This document shows, piece by piece, positions 1-12,865 of a DNA stretch of 64,000 nt. The stretch covers positions 17,118,187 through 17,182,186 of the forward strand of contig OZ020525.1 of NCBI GenBank assembly GCA_963971425.1, read 5' to 3'. The stretch's first letter is position 1. Each line of letters starts with the position of its first letter. A model generated the notes under the pieces. It did not search any database and was not told the origin of the DNA. It was given only the letters and a program-made list of their open reading frames with translations. The position numbers were made by a program, and so were the translations under genes. Source of the stretch: Bryoerythrophyllum caledonicum. Its lineage: Eukaryota > Streptophyta > Bryopsida > Pottiales > Pottiaceae.

Positions 1-597
1 ATCCTTAGGCTAACCATATCTCCCTTTACAAAATCAAAAGAAGTCAGCAGTTAACCACTAGGGTCACTCCTCCATCCAAAGCCTACCAAAGGACCGTGGT
101 TGTAGCTAAGATCAACATAGCCTATGCTTCCAAATGGATGGCATATTTATCGAGAGATGCATATGAGCACGTTTCTAGAGCATTTGTAAGGCGATAATAT
201 CTTGCCTCAGGAGATCAATAACCCAATTCTCATACCCTATTCGTGTACGAAGAATCCAAAACTTGATGAACGTTGGTTCCATCTCTAAATGTGAACTTCC
301 TCTGCTATCAATTGTAGATTTAGATTACAGAAGACTAGAGGCTCGATAGGCCTTGCTTTCACAGTTTGTATACTTATTACAAACCCCATAATGGCACCGA
401 AAGCCTCCATTCTGGCACTGGCAGCCCCTATTTTGGCATCGGCAGCCCCATGCCGACACCAACAATCTCGGTTGGCAAGCAACAAAAACACTGAGAGTAC
501 ATGCGGATATCAACTTCGAGTTGTTAGATATTGAAATGACAACCAAATGAAAGATGTTACTTGAAGAACCTTCAATCCAGAGGCAGGTGCGATGAAG

Positions 598-973
598 TTT
601 CTTGTAGGCACTTCTGAAAGAGTTCCGGTGCCGGCGGCCTCCTAGAGCACACTCTTGAGAATTTGATACGATTTATAAAATGGTGTGGCACATTAACAAT
701 GGAGCTCGGATGAGAAAGTTATGCATGAATGAAGTTTTGTGTTGACATACTTCATCTGCACATAATGCACTCTACGAAGCTCAATTCTCAATGTGCCACG
801 CCATTTTAGAAAGTGCGTCCCAAGCACAATTGCGAGGTTTAAATATAATGGACTTATCATTCACTACCAAGGAGGTGCCACAAATGGCACCCCTTTTGAA
901 CGTGCCTTGGAGTTTTTTGTAGGCACTATTAAAGGGGTGTCGGTGTTGGCGGCCTCCTAATGCATACTTTTAA
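598..973 (+). repeat. diverged direct repeat, two ~60-bp copies
   Basis: A segment at about 598-658 containing TTGTAGGCACTTCTGAAAG and GGCGGCCTCCTA recurs diverged at about 914-973 (TTGTAGGCACTATTAAAGG, then GGCGGCCTCCTA). The inverted repeat at 677-807 lies between the copies, so the whole may be the remains of one small element. Confidence 0.5.
677..807. repeat. imperfect inverted repeat (30-bp arms)
   Basis: Arms at 677-706 and 778-807 are reverse complements at about 26 of 30 positions; both contain the TGGCACATT / AATGTGCCA core. The roughly 70-bp loop has no coding sign. It could form a hairpin or be a short MITE relic. I see no clear target-site duplication. Confidence 0.5.
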
Positions 974-3900
974 ACATTTGAGCCCTCCATGTTCTTGTTC
1001 TTTGTCCTTAATGTTGCCTTCCTTGTATACCAATGGCATTGCACCATCCTCTCCAATAGTTGATAAACTCTCACTTTCATCAATCTCTAACGATAGGGCA
1101 CAAGGAGCATCTCCTAAGTCATCCTCTAAGCCTTGCGTCTTTCCATCCTTGCCTTCCTCAATTGCTTACTATTTAAGAAATGAGAAACCACATTTCCTTA
1201 TTTCTTCTTTTCCTCAATTATATAAACATGTATTCAAGTAACAATTTCTTTAAGAATCTGCAATAAATTACATCTCCTATCAATCTAATTGGAATGTAAT
1301 GCACATGACAAAAGATCAACCACGTACCCTCATGATTGAAGTTCAACTCACTCTCCCTTCCCCCGAAGAGGATCAATTTTTTTCGTCCCGAAGTAAAGAC
1401 CAAGTCGGCCAAGGCCTAGAGGACTCGTGAAGTTCTTCGAGAGGTTGGTGAGGGTGCGGACCTAGATGTGGATGTCGATTTAACTACTGACACAGTAAAT
1501 TCTCCAAGTCCAAAACGTATGGACAACATTATTGTTGGGCACAATCGACTTTCTTGTGTTGCAAGATCAAGGAATCCAACCGTGATGTTATCGATAGGTA
1601 TATCACCCAAGTACCCAAACATTGCTCCAATGTAGCATGTTGGGTTCTTCAAGGCCCCTCAAGGAAGCAATGCACAATAAAGATCATCCAAAAGAAGAAA
1701 GGCCACTATGTATCTCACATACACCGGAAAGTGGATGAACTATCACATTGGTAGAATCTAACACATGGGTTCTATTTCTACCTCGATGATGTTCACCGTT
1801 GTGTGTTGGGCTCTTGCAAGAAGTTGGTTTTTACTTGCCTGACTAACGTACCATAAAATTGGCATGTTAAGATGCACCAATCTCAAGCAGTCGGAGATCA
1901 TTGCCCCTAAGCGCGTTGTTTTCTAGCTTCCATAAAAGAAAGAAGTGTCTCTGACCAACACTTCCAATCAATCAATTTTGATGGTGTTGGCCTCGTTGCA
2001 TATCTAATTCCATAGGACGCTAACAAGCATCTCACCTTCCGGTTCACAAAGTGGTGAAGCTTAAGTCATTCCGGCAAGCCAATTGCTCCCAACTTCATCA
2101 ATGGGGTCCGCCCCTATAGTGAAGGCTGCGATTTGGATGCGCCCAATGTTAAACTTCACCGGATTGAGTGCATTATAGATCTTGAGATTGATTCCTCTAC
2201 TACCCATGCCTTGGAGCATTGTTAAGTTGAAATCAATTCCGGCTTGAACATGTCCAAACTTTGTTTCAATGCATGCGAAGGTCAACCAATTCGGCCGATC
2301 TTGGGTAAATTGCAAGCATTTAAACTTTCTCTATGGAGTCTTGTGCAAGCTCTATAAGCTAGAAAACTTGTTTATCCATGCCGCAACACTCAGCTTCAAG
2401 GAACTCATATCCGTAGTTAGAGCAATTTTGTTGTGGAAGTTTGCTTGAAACTTTGTAGGCAGATAAGAAGTAGGGGCGTTGCTATAGCATTGATTGTATA
2501 CAATTGGCTAGTATTGTTGTGTTTTGTCTTTGCCTCGTATCATGTTCGCATATTTCATTTTAATCATAAGTCTAATATAGATTCAATGTTTATGCCACTT
2601 CAGGAATGTGACATTGTGTATATGTCTCATGTTTCATTTGTTCCAACTTTCACAACTTCGCCTCAATTTATCATCCAACAGAGTGACCCAAAGACAATAA
2701 GGGTTATCATTTACATCTGCAAAAATGAGGAAGTTGTGACATTTTCCACGGTAATGGGACCCCTGTTTTTCCAAATTTTATAGTTTATCATTGAAATTCC
2801 AATGATTCAAAAATCATTTACATTCATCATAAGGAAAAATGAGTAAAATGTTCCATGGGAATGGGTCCATATATTTTCCAAACTTAGATCATCTAAACTA
2901 GAAAATATACTTTTAACATCTAATTTTAGAAATTGTAGAAATGCTAATTATAGGTATTTCTTTTCAGTTCATCACTCACCGCGAACGCTCTTCAATTGCT
3001 CACACGGTCTTGTTGTTGTTTCTTGCTGCACTTGTTGTTGTTCAATGTGTGCAACTTGATCAATTCACACGCTTGAAGAGAAGTGCAAAACTCCCTGATA
3101 TTCAATATGATGCTGCAAGACAACGGACATCATAATTTTGGCGCTCGTGCGCCCTCTCCTTATTTGTTAGGTCAACGCAACGCTCACGACTAAGGCAATT
3201 CCAATGTTCAAGTGTTTTTTTTGCCATTTTGACGTGTACGGGTGGGTTTTTTGAGGGGAAGAAAAAGACAATCATATGTAAATCAATTCTAGTATATATA
3301 TAGTATCAACTATGGAAGTTAGAGTGATGTTTTGAAACGATAATATTTCTTCTATAAAATATGTGATAGATATTAAACAATTTAAAATGCTGATTTAATA
3401 AAATGTAAAGAAATTTGTATAGAAAAATTTGTTGAGTCCAAAATTTAATCTTCAAATTATTTTACTCATTGCCTATATATGTTTGATGTGAATATTTTGT
3501 CCATAAATTGCCCTTCAAGTATCATCCTTTCCAGATTTTTTACATATTATTTTTTGGAAAAGAATTCCATGTCATAACTTTTTGTTATATATTCAAGTTT
3601 TGCTTATATTTTCTTTTTTAGTGATTTATTTTTTAATAAGCTTGTCAATAGATATCTTTATCTTTATCCATGTCATATTATTTTGTTTCATATTTTATTT
3701 TTGCATGTATTTCATATTAGAATTATCCTTTTTAATTGATTGATTTTTTAAACATTTATCAAATGACATTTTAATCTTTAACTATGTCATAATTTTTTTT
3801 TATCTTTGCAAATACATCGTATGGAAATATTTGTTCACACTGATTGATTTTTAAAGTATTTATCAAATAGAACTGTAATATTTATTTTATTTTAATTTAA

Positions 3901-4616
3901 TATAGTAAATTGTAATTATGAGTATTTCATTACATATATATTTCCAAAAATAAAATAATAAATTTATAATCATTTATCTATTTTATAAGTAAGTTTATTT
4001 CACGGGGGGGGCACTCAATGGTAAATTGCGACATCACGTGCGATCAAGCCCTCATTAAAGGGGGGCTATGTAGGTAAATTCTGTGAATTAATATAGCCCT
4101 ATCTTTACCTAAATTTCAAAATTTGGTTAATTTCATATACCCTATCTTTCATTATACATTTTTTTTTGCACTAATTAAATGTAGGCTATCTTCATTTAAA
4201 ATACAACTTACGAAATTTACGAAATTAGTGTTACACATACACTTGAAGTTGGGACATGTGCACATACATGAAATTGCTTGCAGTGAAGTATACATGGGTG
4301 TGTGTTTGCAAAACAGTGACAAGTGAAGCGGTTTAGGTGTTTATAAACACTGTGAAACAAAGTACAAATATTGAAAATTGCTGCCATGTACTAGGCAGCG
4401 AAGTATAGAAACTGAAATCCATGCATGGGAAACACTTGTGTGTGCAAAAAAATCCTTTGAGTTTCTGCAAACTGCTGCAAACTGCTGCTAAACATGAACC
4501 TGCAAAACACAGAAAAACAAGCATAAGAAAAACAGCGTGAACCAAGGATGCAAAACAAAAAAAAACAACGAAGCAAAAGCAAACTGTAAGCCAAAAAGGA
4601 TCAGGAAAACTTACCT

Positions 4617-5129
4617 TCATCGAGCTGCGGGTGTAACCCAGATGCAAGGATCGCCCATGGATCCATGGCCTCGTTGTAGGGTAGCCCCCAAGCAGTAGTT
4701 GCGTCGAAGCATGCTACGAAGGAGGTCGAGATCCTTCACATGCAACTCTTCAAGGGGTTTAGAATGAAACTCCAACGGAAAACTGCGCTCGAAAGTCCAG
4801 GACTTGCGGAAGAGCGAGACGGCCTCATCGATATGTCCAAGAACAAATTTGTTATTCCTTCGTCTGCTCCAGCAAGGACCTCCAGGAAAGCCTGCAAAAT
4901 CATGAAGTGCCAGTCGCAATGCAGCCGCTGGAATCGGACCTGCCATCTCCAGCAGCTCCTTCGTTCCCTTCGACAGCGCCGCCACTGTCGAGAAAACCTG
5001 CAAAAAAGCAGCACGATCCTCGTGCATTCGGCCCACCCACTCCCAACCATCCTCAGGGATGGCGGAATGATCCGCCACCCACGCGCCAAAAACCTGCGCC
5101 AATTCCCACGCTCCTGCAGGGTTCTCCAT
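4617..5129 (-). CDS. hypothetical 170-residue protein of the 7.4-kb element
   Basis: The frame is open from 5,273, but the codons above 5,129 read through minisatellite sequence, so I chose the ATG at 5,129 (start MENPAGAWEL). The product is non-repetitive, rich in Trp, Ala and Leu, and includes WVADHSAIPEDGWEWVGRM followed by an Ala/Leu-rich helical stretch and a charged C-terminus. I recognise no domain. It lies downstream of the transposase-like gene on the same strand and has its own purine-rich minisatellite just upstream, as that gene does. It may be an accessory protein of the element or one exon of a larger gene. Confidence 0.4.
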   Translation of the reverse strand: MENPAGAWELAQVFGAWVADHSAIPEDGWEWVGRMHEDRAAFLQVFSTVAALSKGTKELLEMAGPIPAAALRLALHDFAGFPGGPCWSRRRNNKFVLGHIDEAVSLFRKSWTFERSFPLEFHSKPLEELHVKDLDLLRSMLRRNYCLGATLQRGHGSMGDPCIWVTPAAR

Positions 5130-5159
5130 GTCGATAGGCCGCCAAGCACGAGCGAGAGC

Positions 5160-5520
5160 AGATGAAGGCAAGAGCAGACCGAGAGCAAATGAAAAGCGAG
5201 CGCAGGAACAAGCGAGACCGACAGCAGATGACTTGCGGTTTAAGGAACAAGCAAGACCGACAGCTGATGACAAGCGAGAGCAGGGACAAACGAGAGCGAG
5301 AGCATATGGGAAGCGAGCTCAGGAAGAAACGAGACCGACAGGAAATGGGAAGCGAGCGCAGGAACAAGCGAGACCGACAGGAAATGAGAAGCGAGACCCA
5401 CAGCGACTGACAAGCGAGAGCAAATGATCGACAAGCGAGAGCAGGAACAAGCGAGACCGAGAGCAAATGGGAAGCGAGCGCAGGAACAAGCGAGACCGAC
5501 AACAATTCAAGGCGAGAGCA
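5160..5520. repeat. purine-rich minisatellite upstream of the 170-residue gene
   Basis: Degenerate tandem units of about 35 bp built from GAAGCGAGCGCAGGAACAAG and CGAGACCGACAGGAAATG fill the segment. Long low-complexity frames on both strands arise only because the period is close to a multiple of three, so I do not call them genes. A telomere-like TAGGGTTTAGGGTTTAGG follows at about 5,610-5,627. Confidence 0.8.
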
Positions 5521-5927
5521 ACAACGAGCGAGAGAGTGCGATCTCTACGACAAACAAGCGGTTTTATGCGCAACAGCCCTCCCAAGCACAACCATCCCTT
5601 AAGTAGGTATTAGGGTTTAGGGTTTAGGCCCTCCCAAGCCAAAGCTTTTTATCACCACAACCATCTCATAATCACGTAAAGGAATAACAAGCAGGTAAGC
5701 AGGTAAGAGGTTAAGGAGTAAGGGGTTAGCACCGGGAGAAGAAATTAGCACCACAACCAGTCAACCATCCCTTAAACAAGCAAGGGGTTTAGCACAAGGG
5801 TTTAGACTAGGTAAGGGGGATTAGGAGTAGTTCTGTTGGGCCATTTAGGCAAGGGTTCCAACCAGATTTAGCATTTTGACCACCACCAAAATCATACATG
5901 CATCGGCCTCAATAAATACTGAAACTT

Positions 5928-8900
5928 CTACGGATCAGACCTATTGTTTGACACATAATCATTCAGGTTTTCTGCATCACCCCTGTCCAGGCTATACACT
6001 TGACTTCCACAGTTGTAAGTGAGAGTAACATTTGTGATTATTGACTCAAGGCTAATCCATTTAGAATCAGTTACATTGTACTTAAACTTATATGAACCAG
6101 GTGCTCGTGCGTAGTAATGTAGGATAACTTCAATACTAGAAACGGGGTTAGACTTCTTCCCTGTACTCACCTCACGGTTTGCTAGGTCCACGGGCTGCTT
6201 CAACGACCCCCACGAGGTGCCGCCAACTCGCTTTCGCATTTTCTATATGCGACCAACCCACCAAGTGCCCTCGTCCATGCCTTGGATGGTTGAAGCAGGG
6301 TAACCCCTCTTCCCAGCTCGCCCACCTCTCCTCTTTGCTGCTGTCACTATGGACGGCCTACTAATTGTAGTGCGTTGTACAAAATATGCACCAACGTCGG
6401 ATCCAATTCCCACAAAACACGTATTGGCACACCGAGCAGCACCAAGATAATCATCGCTATTGTTAAAATACAAAGAGTTCTTAACACAAGTCAACCTGTC
6501 TTTGGAAAGAAATGGGTTACCGTTAAGTTGCCCCACCAAAGTTGACTTGAATATTATGTTACCACTGAATTCCACGAAAGCTTCCACTTTTGCAGGAACA
6601 GGTATTGCCTGAACATGGTCCTCGTGGCTGCTCAACATCTCTGATATGCAATGCCGTGTTTCACTCTCCGCAACTGAGAGTGCTGGAACTCCGTCATCGA
6701 CCAGCTCCTCCTCCACATGCTCTCCTGCCGTGGTGTTCGTCAGGTGGTTCTGTTGCTCTTCAGCAGCTAATCCTCACGCAGCACCTCCATGTCGCCATCT
6801 TCCCCACGTACAGGCTTGGACGACGCTGCCCAAGCAAATGACGACTTGTCTGCAAGCTCCACTACCCATGGTTTATCAAACCAGGTCCTAATATGCTTCG
6901 CAGTTGCTTGTAGATTTGGGGCCATATTCAAGGAATTGATCATCCTTTGTGCATCTCTCAAACCCTCCTTCAATGCCTGCACAACACACTCATTGCTAGA
7001 CACGGCCGTATAGTCACCTAGATCTGGCACCATCTCATCTTCTTGCAGTTTGTGCAACTTTGCCCAAATGTTCTTCATCTTGTTGTGTGCCCTCCCAAAC
7101 TTGATCCCGTTCCCTCCATACTCAATCTGGGACAGATGGTTAACGGTGTTGGCACAGCTCACTAATTCTTGAAAATCATACGCCCTCTCCATACCTACCA
7201 TGCCCCCTACCTTGGAAAAAAAAATCTCGCACGAATCACTTCCAGTTAAGTGGAATGGCACAGGAAGATGCGGATATTTGTCACGGAAGTGGCAGATTAA
7301 GAGCACAACAAAATGACATGACAACTGAATGTCAAGAAAACACTGTTGACTAACAAAGTTTTGTTTGGGATCAGAGTGTTCTGTATTCCCTAATACCCCG
7401 TGGTTGCCGTGCTTCATCCATAATTTCCAGATTCTGAAAAAAAAAAAAAACCTTAGCAGCCTTCACAATCCGAGCGCGCAGGTCGTGACGTGGAGACAAA
7501 AAGATATCGATGTAGTCAGCACATATCTCTAAATACATCTCAGTCCCTAGAGTCCGTTCACGGTGCAAATCAGTGGACAGACGGAGCGCCCTCAGACAAT
7601 CTCTCACCTTCTGAGAACACAATCTCTGAGCGCTAGCCCAATTCTGACGATCCTTTCTATCATAATCTTCTTGGAGCAACCCGTGCTCATCCACTGTAAA
7701 CCGGTTAAACACCTGACAAATCTGCTGGTGAAGAGCAAAATCACCTCCTAATCTCAAGGTACGGACATTGCTATCAATGGGATTCAACAATTTCTTACCA
7801 TTATGTATGTAGTCCTGATCATGCAAGCCGGTTGCTTCTCCCTCTAAGTTCAGGTTAGCAGAAAATACCCAGCCCTCCCAATCCACAGATAACCTTGACC
7901 CCCCTAAACCTCTGTAATCAGCCAGCATTAACTGCCTTCTCCGAGAGTCCCCATCACTAGCATGTCCTATAATAGGACCCACATCAGCATAACAGTGAGT
8001 ATTCCACAACTCATCAATCCTATTCCATTGACTTCGAACCCAACTCGCATCAAAACAACCGCAAGTGCATGAAGCAACTAAAACTAAACGAGGGAGTGCA
8101 TCATGCATAGGGTTGACAACAATTACTCTTGCAAAACCGCCAATCTTGTTAGTCCTAAACGCATCGACCATATTATTGTATCCTTCCTCACCAACTCCAA
8201 CACTAGGCTTATAGTGTGGTGAGCAAGTGTGACATTCTTTTGGGCCACAGAATCCCACCAGCGTATCCCACCTGGCATCCCAGGAAACTCGACCCCTCAC
8301 CTTTGTTTCGTCTTCGGCAAGTAAAACAGGGACGGGGCCAGTAATCCCAACAGCAGCCTTAGCATCGGTGTAGATGCTAGCAATGGACTGGAATATTTCA
8401 GCATGTTCCCATGAAATGAACTGAACTCCTTTTCTAGACTCCCTGCGAATAGTGTCATAACTAGGACCAACAAAGTTCAATGAAAACAAATCAGTTAGAC
8501 ACCGACCTCCATAGATCTTCATCGCTTGTGAAAAACATTTTGTGTTTTCACTGAAGCGATGCCCCTCATCCTTTCTATTGAGATTTTGAGCTACGTCTTT
8601 CATGAAATCCCATAATCCAGGTTTCCCACCAAATGCCCCTATTCTATGTGCACTAATTATGTTGTTACAAAACTTCATGAGATTATTGTCTGATGATGCA
8701 TTAATGGCACTCTCACGCAAGGTTGGTCTTTTGGCTTTTAATTGAACAATCCTTGTCTTAGCATGCCAATAATGCAGCTTCTCTAATTGATATTTTCTGG
8801 ACAACTCCCTCGCATGTTTTGACACTTCCAACACAGACAAATACCCTAACCGTATCCCTCCTGCTGTGGTTCTGTGGCCCCTCTTTACGGATGCCTGGTC

Positions 8901-10235
8901 CTCTCTTCTGACTCTCATTCTGAAATCATTTTGACGTGGTATCTGGGCACACATGGGGCAAGTCAGATCTGGGAAAGGCTGTTGAGATACTGACAACCGG
9001 TTACACTGTCTATGGCGGAAAGACCCACTCACATGGACTACTTCATTCTGCATTTCTATGGCTGCAATGAGATGAGGTTCGGGGTACCAATCAGCACCTG
9101 AGTGGGGATCATTCACCAAGGCATTCAGAGCATACACATTCCCACCATACTCAACAGTTGGACCACGGTATCCATAACACATGAGGGTAGCAAGGCAATT
9201 TCTATCAACGGGATGATTCGTACCTCCCGTGGTGTTTGATGAAGCCGTTCTAAACCAACTGTGCAAGTCAACCTGATTGGAGTGCAAGCTCGTGGTGCTT
9301 GACCTAGATGGCCGCCCCGGTCGACCTGACCTTGCTGGCTCGCTAGCAATCTGTTCAGCATTCTGAACTGCCTTCAGATGTTTGGAACCTGCAATGTGAC
9401 TTCGAAGATTCACCTCCAATGTCTTCTTTGGTAGGCACAGGACCATCATCTCCCTACAATACGGGCATTTAACCTTAAACCAGTAACATCTGGTATCATC
9501 TGCTGTCAAATTCCCCAATATGGTGAATTTCTTGTGATCATCAGGGAGGCTGCTGTTCACATCTTCCACTATCTGAACACCTTCATCGATCATCCTCTTA
9601 TGGTCATGTGGAGTGAGAGTCAGTGACCTCCCATTCTTAGCCTCAGATTGCGGGTGGTCATCGAAGTTCACATTCTTCGCAGCACAAAAATTACGTACAT
9701 GGGCTATGCTCATGATGTGTGATCTCTTGAAGTTATTGAACAAGTTATCAATCTGCGCTTTCGTGTGGTCTTTGCTGCCACCACCGCAGTCCTTTTTGCA
9801 CTCGCCACACCAAAGCTTCACAACTCCAGCGCCATTCAAATCAAACGACTTCAACCACCACTCGTGATCAGACATGGCCACCTTCTGTAACTCCGCTCGT
9901 AACTTCTTCGCCCTCTCCAAGTATCGATCCATGACGTCCAACGGTAAGAGGGTTGATTTTAGTGGAGTATCTGTGACCTCGGCGGAGTCTGCGATTGCAC
10001 TCACTCTCGATGACCCAGCGGGCAAGGAGGCTGCAGTCGCAACGTCCTCTTGAACGTCAAGGCTATTGTCTGAGAGAAGGGGGATCTCCACGGCGGTGAC
10101 GGTGAAAGATCCATCTCGAAGCCGCCTCCGTTTGTTGCCCTCATTCAGGTCCTCCTTCGCCTGAATCACGTACACGTCCTTGGAGAACGCGTTGAGGCGC
10201 TCCAATTTCTTCCTCACACGCCCCTTATCCTCCAT
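5928..10235 (-). pseudogene. zinc-finger transposase-like gene, frameshifted
   Basis: The first frame (ATG 10,235 to 7,371, 954 residues) has an acidic N-terminus, then a Cys/His cluster (LWCGECKKDC...H...H) and a second CPYC...H-x5-H finger near residues 140-290. The C-terminal half has possible catalytic acidic motifs: LLAEDETKVRG, GHASDGDSRRRQL and DQDYIHNGKKL. The homologous text continues in another frame beyond a T-tract at about 7,438-7,451 (FHLTGSDSCEIFFSKVGG), shifts again near 6,768, then crosses a TAG at 6,243-6,245 and ends at a TAG at 5,928. Joined by frame it covers about 1,400 codons. The layout resembles a DDE-type transposase, but I cannot name the superfamily. The homopolymer shift could be a sequencing error. 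Confidence 0.7.
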
Positions 10236-10441
10236 GTCTCAAAACTCAAATGGCCATTCCAGAACGTCATTGCTCTCCAACGTAACGCGCAATGCTCCCA
10301 ACGTCGACGCGCCTCCAATGTCCACTTTCCCAAAGTATTCTGGATCTGCAAAATCCCCCTCCAACGTCCACAGCGTGATCCTATCCAGCGCCACTCCCAT
10401 TTTCCACTAAACCTAGGCAGCACAAGAAATGAAAACTGCAG

Positions 10442-10860
10442 AGTGACCCTAAACCCTGCAGAGAATCCAGCGCATCAAACCCTAAACCAAGCAACAAGGA
10501 AAACAAGAGAAGCAAGAAACAAGAGCTGGAAACAGGAGCAGGAAACAAGAGCAGGAAACAGGAGCAGAAAACAGGAGCAGAAAACAGGAGCAGCAAATAG
10601 GAGCAAGAAAGAGGAGCAGGAAACATGAGCAGGAAACCGACCGCAGGAAACCTAAACCCTAAACAGGAGTAGGAAACGAGAGCAGGAAACAAGAGCAGGA
10701 AACGAGAGCAAGAAACATGAGCAGGAAACAGGAGCAGGAAACCGACCGCAGGAAACAAGAGCAGGAAACAGGAGCAGGAAACCGACCGTAGGAAACACGA
10801 GCAAGAAATACAAGCAAGAACATGAGCGAAAACACGAGCAAAAAGCGACCAAGCAAGGAG
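10442..10860. repeat. purine-rich minisatellite upstream of the transposase-like gene
   Basis: From about 10,500 to 10,860 the sequence is a degenerate array of AGGAGCAGGAAACAAGAGC with interspersed GAAACCGACCGCAGG units. It sits just above the ATG at 10,235. Telobox-like CCCTAAACC motifs flank and interrupt it (about 10,447, 10,480 and 10,653). Composition and position match the array at 5,160-5,520 above the other gene of the same element, so both may be promoter-type repeats. Confidence 0.7.
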
Positions 10861-11442
10861 GCGAAACACATTCACCAGAATATTAGCAGGATACGCAGTC
10901 TCTCCGTACTCCCAGTCCACGCCTATCGGATACGCGCGCTACTCTCAGAAACCCACGGCAGTCTCGCATCAACAATGCACGCAAAATATCAGGAAACACT
11001 CAACGGACACAGAAGCATTGGCGGGAGCATTGGTGAGGGCTGCGTCGAAAGAAAGTGAGCGCCAAACCCTAGGCAGCCTCGACCTGCGTCAATAGTTCTC
11101 CACTTTCGCGCGCTGCCAAATGAAGATGTCCCATTCGTTATACTCCTTTTCATCCACCAGTACTTGTCATGATGGCACGGCATGATGGAGCATTGGATCC
11201 AATCCTTTATAGACATGGCATTTACATTTGCATTCTACCTACCCTATTTTAGAACTAAAATTTTCCTAAATTTTAGTATTTTCACCTACCCTTTGTTATT
11301 TATAAAGGTCAAACGCCCTATTATGATGACCCTAATTTACTTCGAACCCTTTTCTAAGTTTTTGGACACATGCAATTATAATACCCCTTCATTTGATTGC
11401 ACGTAAAACTAAATAAACGCGCAGTACTCCCCCCGGGGTTAA

Positions 11443-12860
11443 TTTGTCCTTAAGATTAGATTTGAACTTATTTCAAATTCAACATCAAATCATAGACAAT
11501 TTAAATCAAACCATATTTTTAACTATTTTTCAAAAATCAAATAAATTGCATGTTTGTTACTTATTTATATATCATTGTAAAAATAGAACTATAAATCCAT
11601 TTTACAGTTACAATAGAATAGTGATGGATTTTAATAATTCTACGTGAAATTTTCAATCTAAAGATTTTGTAATTTGAACCTTGAAAATGATAGGAAATAT
11701 AAAATTAATATTTTTTTTGAAATTCATTAATAAATTTAAATGGCCCTAGTTGAAAGGCTGCCAAGGTAATGGTTGATGATGAATGGTTGCCAAATCTTCA
11801 AATGGTTCTAAGTGGAATGGTTAACTAATTCTATTACATGTATAGATTTATGTCAAAAAAAAACACCATCATTGTATACTAAACATTATGAAGCATATCA
11901 CATACGAACATCAAGAACTTGTTAAATTTCAAAAAGTCAACAAGAACTTAGAAGCAAACCTCTCTAAGGTGTACATCGACAACAATGACATCTTTGTCGT
12001 GCACAAACACATTGTGCAAAGATAACATCGTGCCAAGAGGTGAAAGCGCACAATTAGAGACAAACCCGGAGCAACGGTGACTAAATCATCATTGTTGCCT
12101 TTGTATACAACAAAAATAATACTTTACACAAGAAACTATTAAACACAAAGCAACTTAGGCTAGGGGAAAAGAAATAAATACCCAGACTACAACATAAAAT
12201 AATTGGTCTATATATATCCCTTTACTTGCCCCCTTTGCCCGTGCTAAAGCCCCTTTCACACCGGCAAACCACACAATTAACGTAAATTGGAGGGACGACT
12301 AATCATGAAAACCTCTCAAGTCCAGAGAAATCAATTCGATCTACATAAAGGACACTAGCAGACCGTGTAAACAAAGGATAAGCTAGGTGCAATGGGAGTT
12401 CCATCGTTAATCGCCTCCAATACTTTTTAATGGATAGACCTTGTCTACGTAGATTCTCAATGTGTTAAACACTGTGGACACAACCATTGACCCACTGGTT
12501 CTTCTAAAAGAAGTGGAATGAAACATTCCATATGCCACCCCGTTAAACACAAGCCACAAATGACCATTGCGGCTGCCCGTTAAGCACTACCACACAAGCG
12601 ACACCGTAATCCAGCAAAATTTTTACAAAGTCCAAAGTGTACCGTCCCGTCAATGTTTGGCTACTGACAAGGTGCGCAATTACGCATGTGATTCTTCCAC
12701 AATTTGCCATCACAACCCTCCAATAATAATACACCCGAATCTTTTACCTCACAAACTCACAAGACTATCCGTCATGCTATGACATCCAAGGTACAGTTGG
12801 GCGTTGCTTGCGGTAAATACACATAGTATGTAGGAGTAAAACGCCACACTTGCGATTGCT
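11443..12860. other. no gene seen
   Basis: AT-rich sequence to about 12,200, then mixed composition. I see no coding frame with family features, no RNA gene and no clear repeat in this 1.4-kb stretch. Confidence 0.5.
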
Positions 12861-12865
12861 AGCCA

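Larger units (their letters stand above)
1..3995. other. AT-rich gene-poor region
   Basis: I see no gene I can support here. Short open frames exist on both strands but none shows a recognisable domain. The minus-strand frame at 2061-2315 (84 codons) has balanced composition and could be a relic exon, but I cannot assign it. The stretch from about 3,290 to 3,990 is strongly AT-rich. Two small repeat structures near 0.6-1.0 kb are listed separately. Confidence 0.5.
3996..11442 (-). mobile_element. candidate 7.4-kb DNA transposon
   Basis: The proposed ends are imperfect inverted repeats. The left end has a G8 tract, then ACGTGCGATCAA, then AAAGGGGGG (about 4,003-4,067). The right end read in reverse has a G6 tract, then ACGTGCAATCAA, then AAGGGG (about 11,436-11,383). 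Between them lie two minus-strand genes, a transposase-like one and a 170-residue one. I found no convincing target-site duplication, so the exact borders are uncertain. The cargo is what one expects of an autonomous element, but the family is unassigned. Confidence 0.45.

Noticed and set aside
5053-5606. Several long overlapping ORFs on both strands
   Set aside because: They are low-complexity frames produced by the minisatellite; several overlap in different frames with the same repeated residues.
10381-10920. 179-codon minus-strand ORF rich in Cys, Phe and Ser
   Set aside because: It reads the CCTGTTTCCTGCTC minisatellite and has no non-repetitive protein content.
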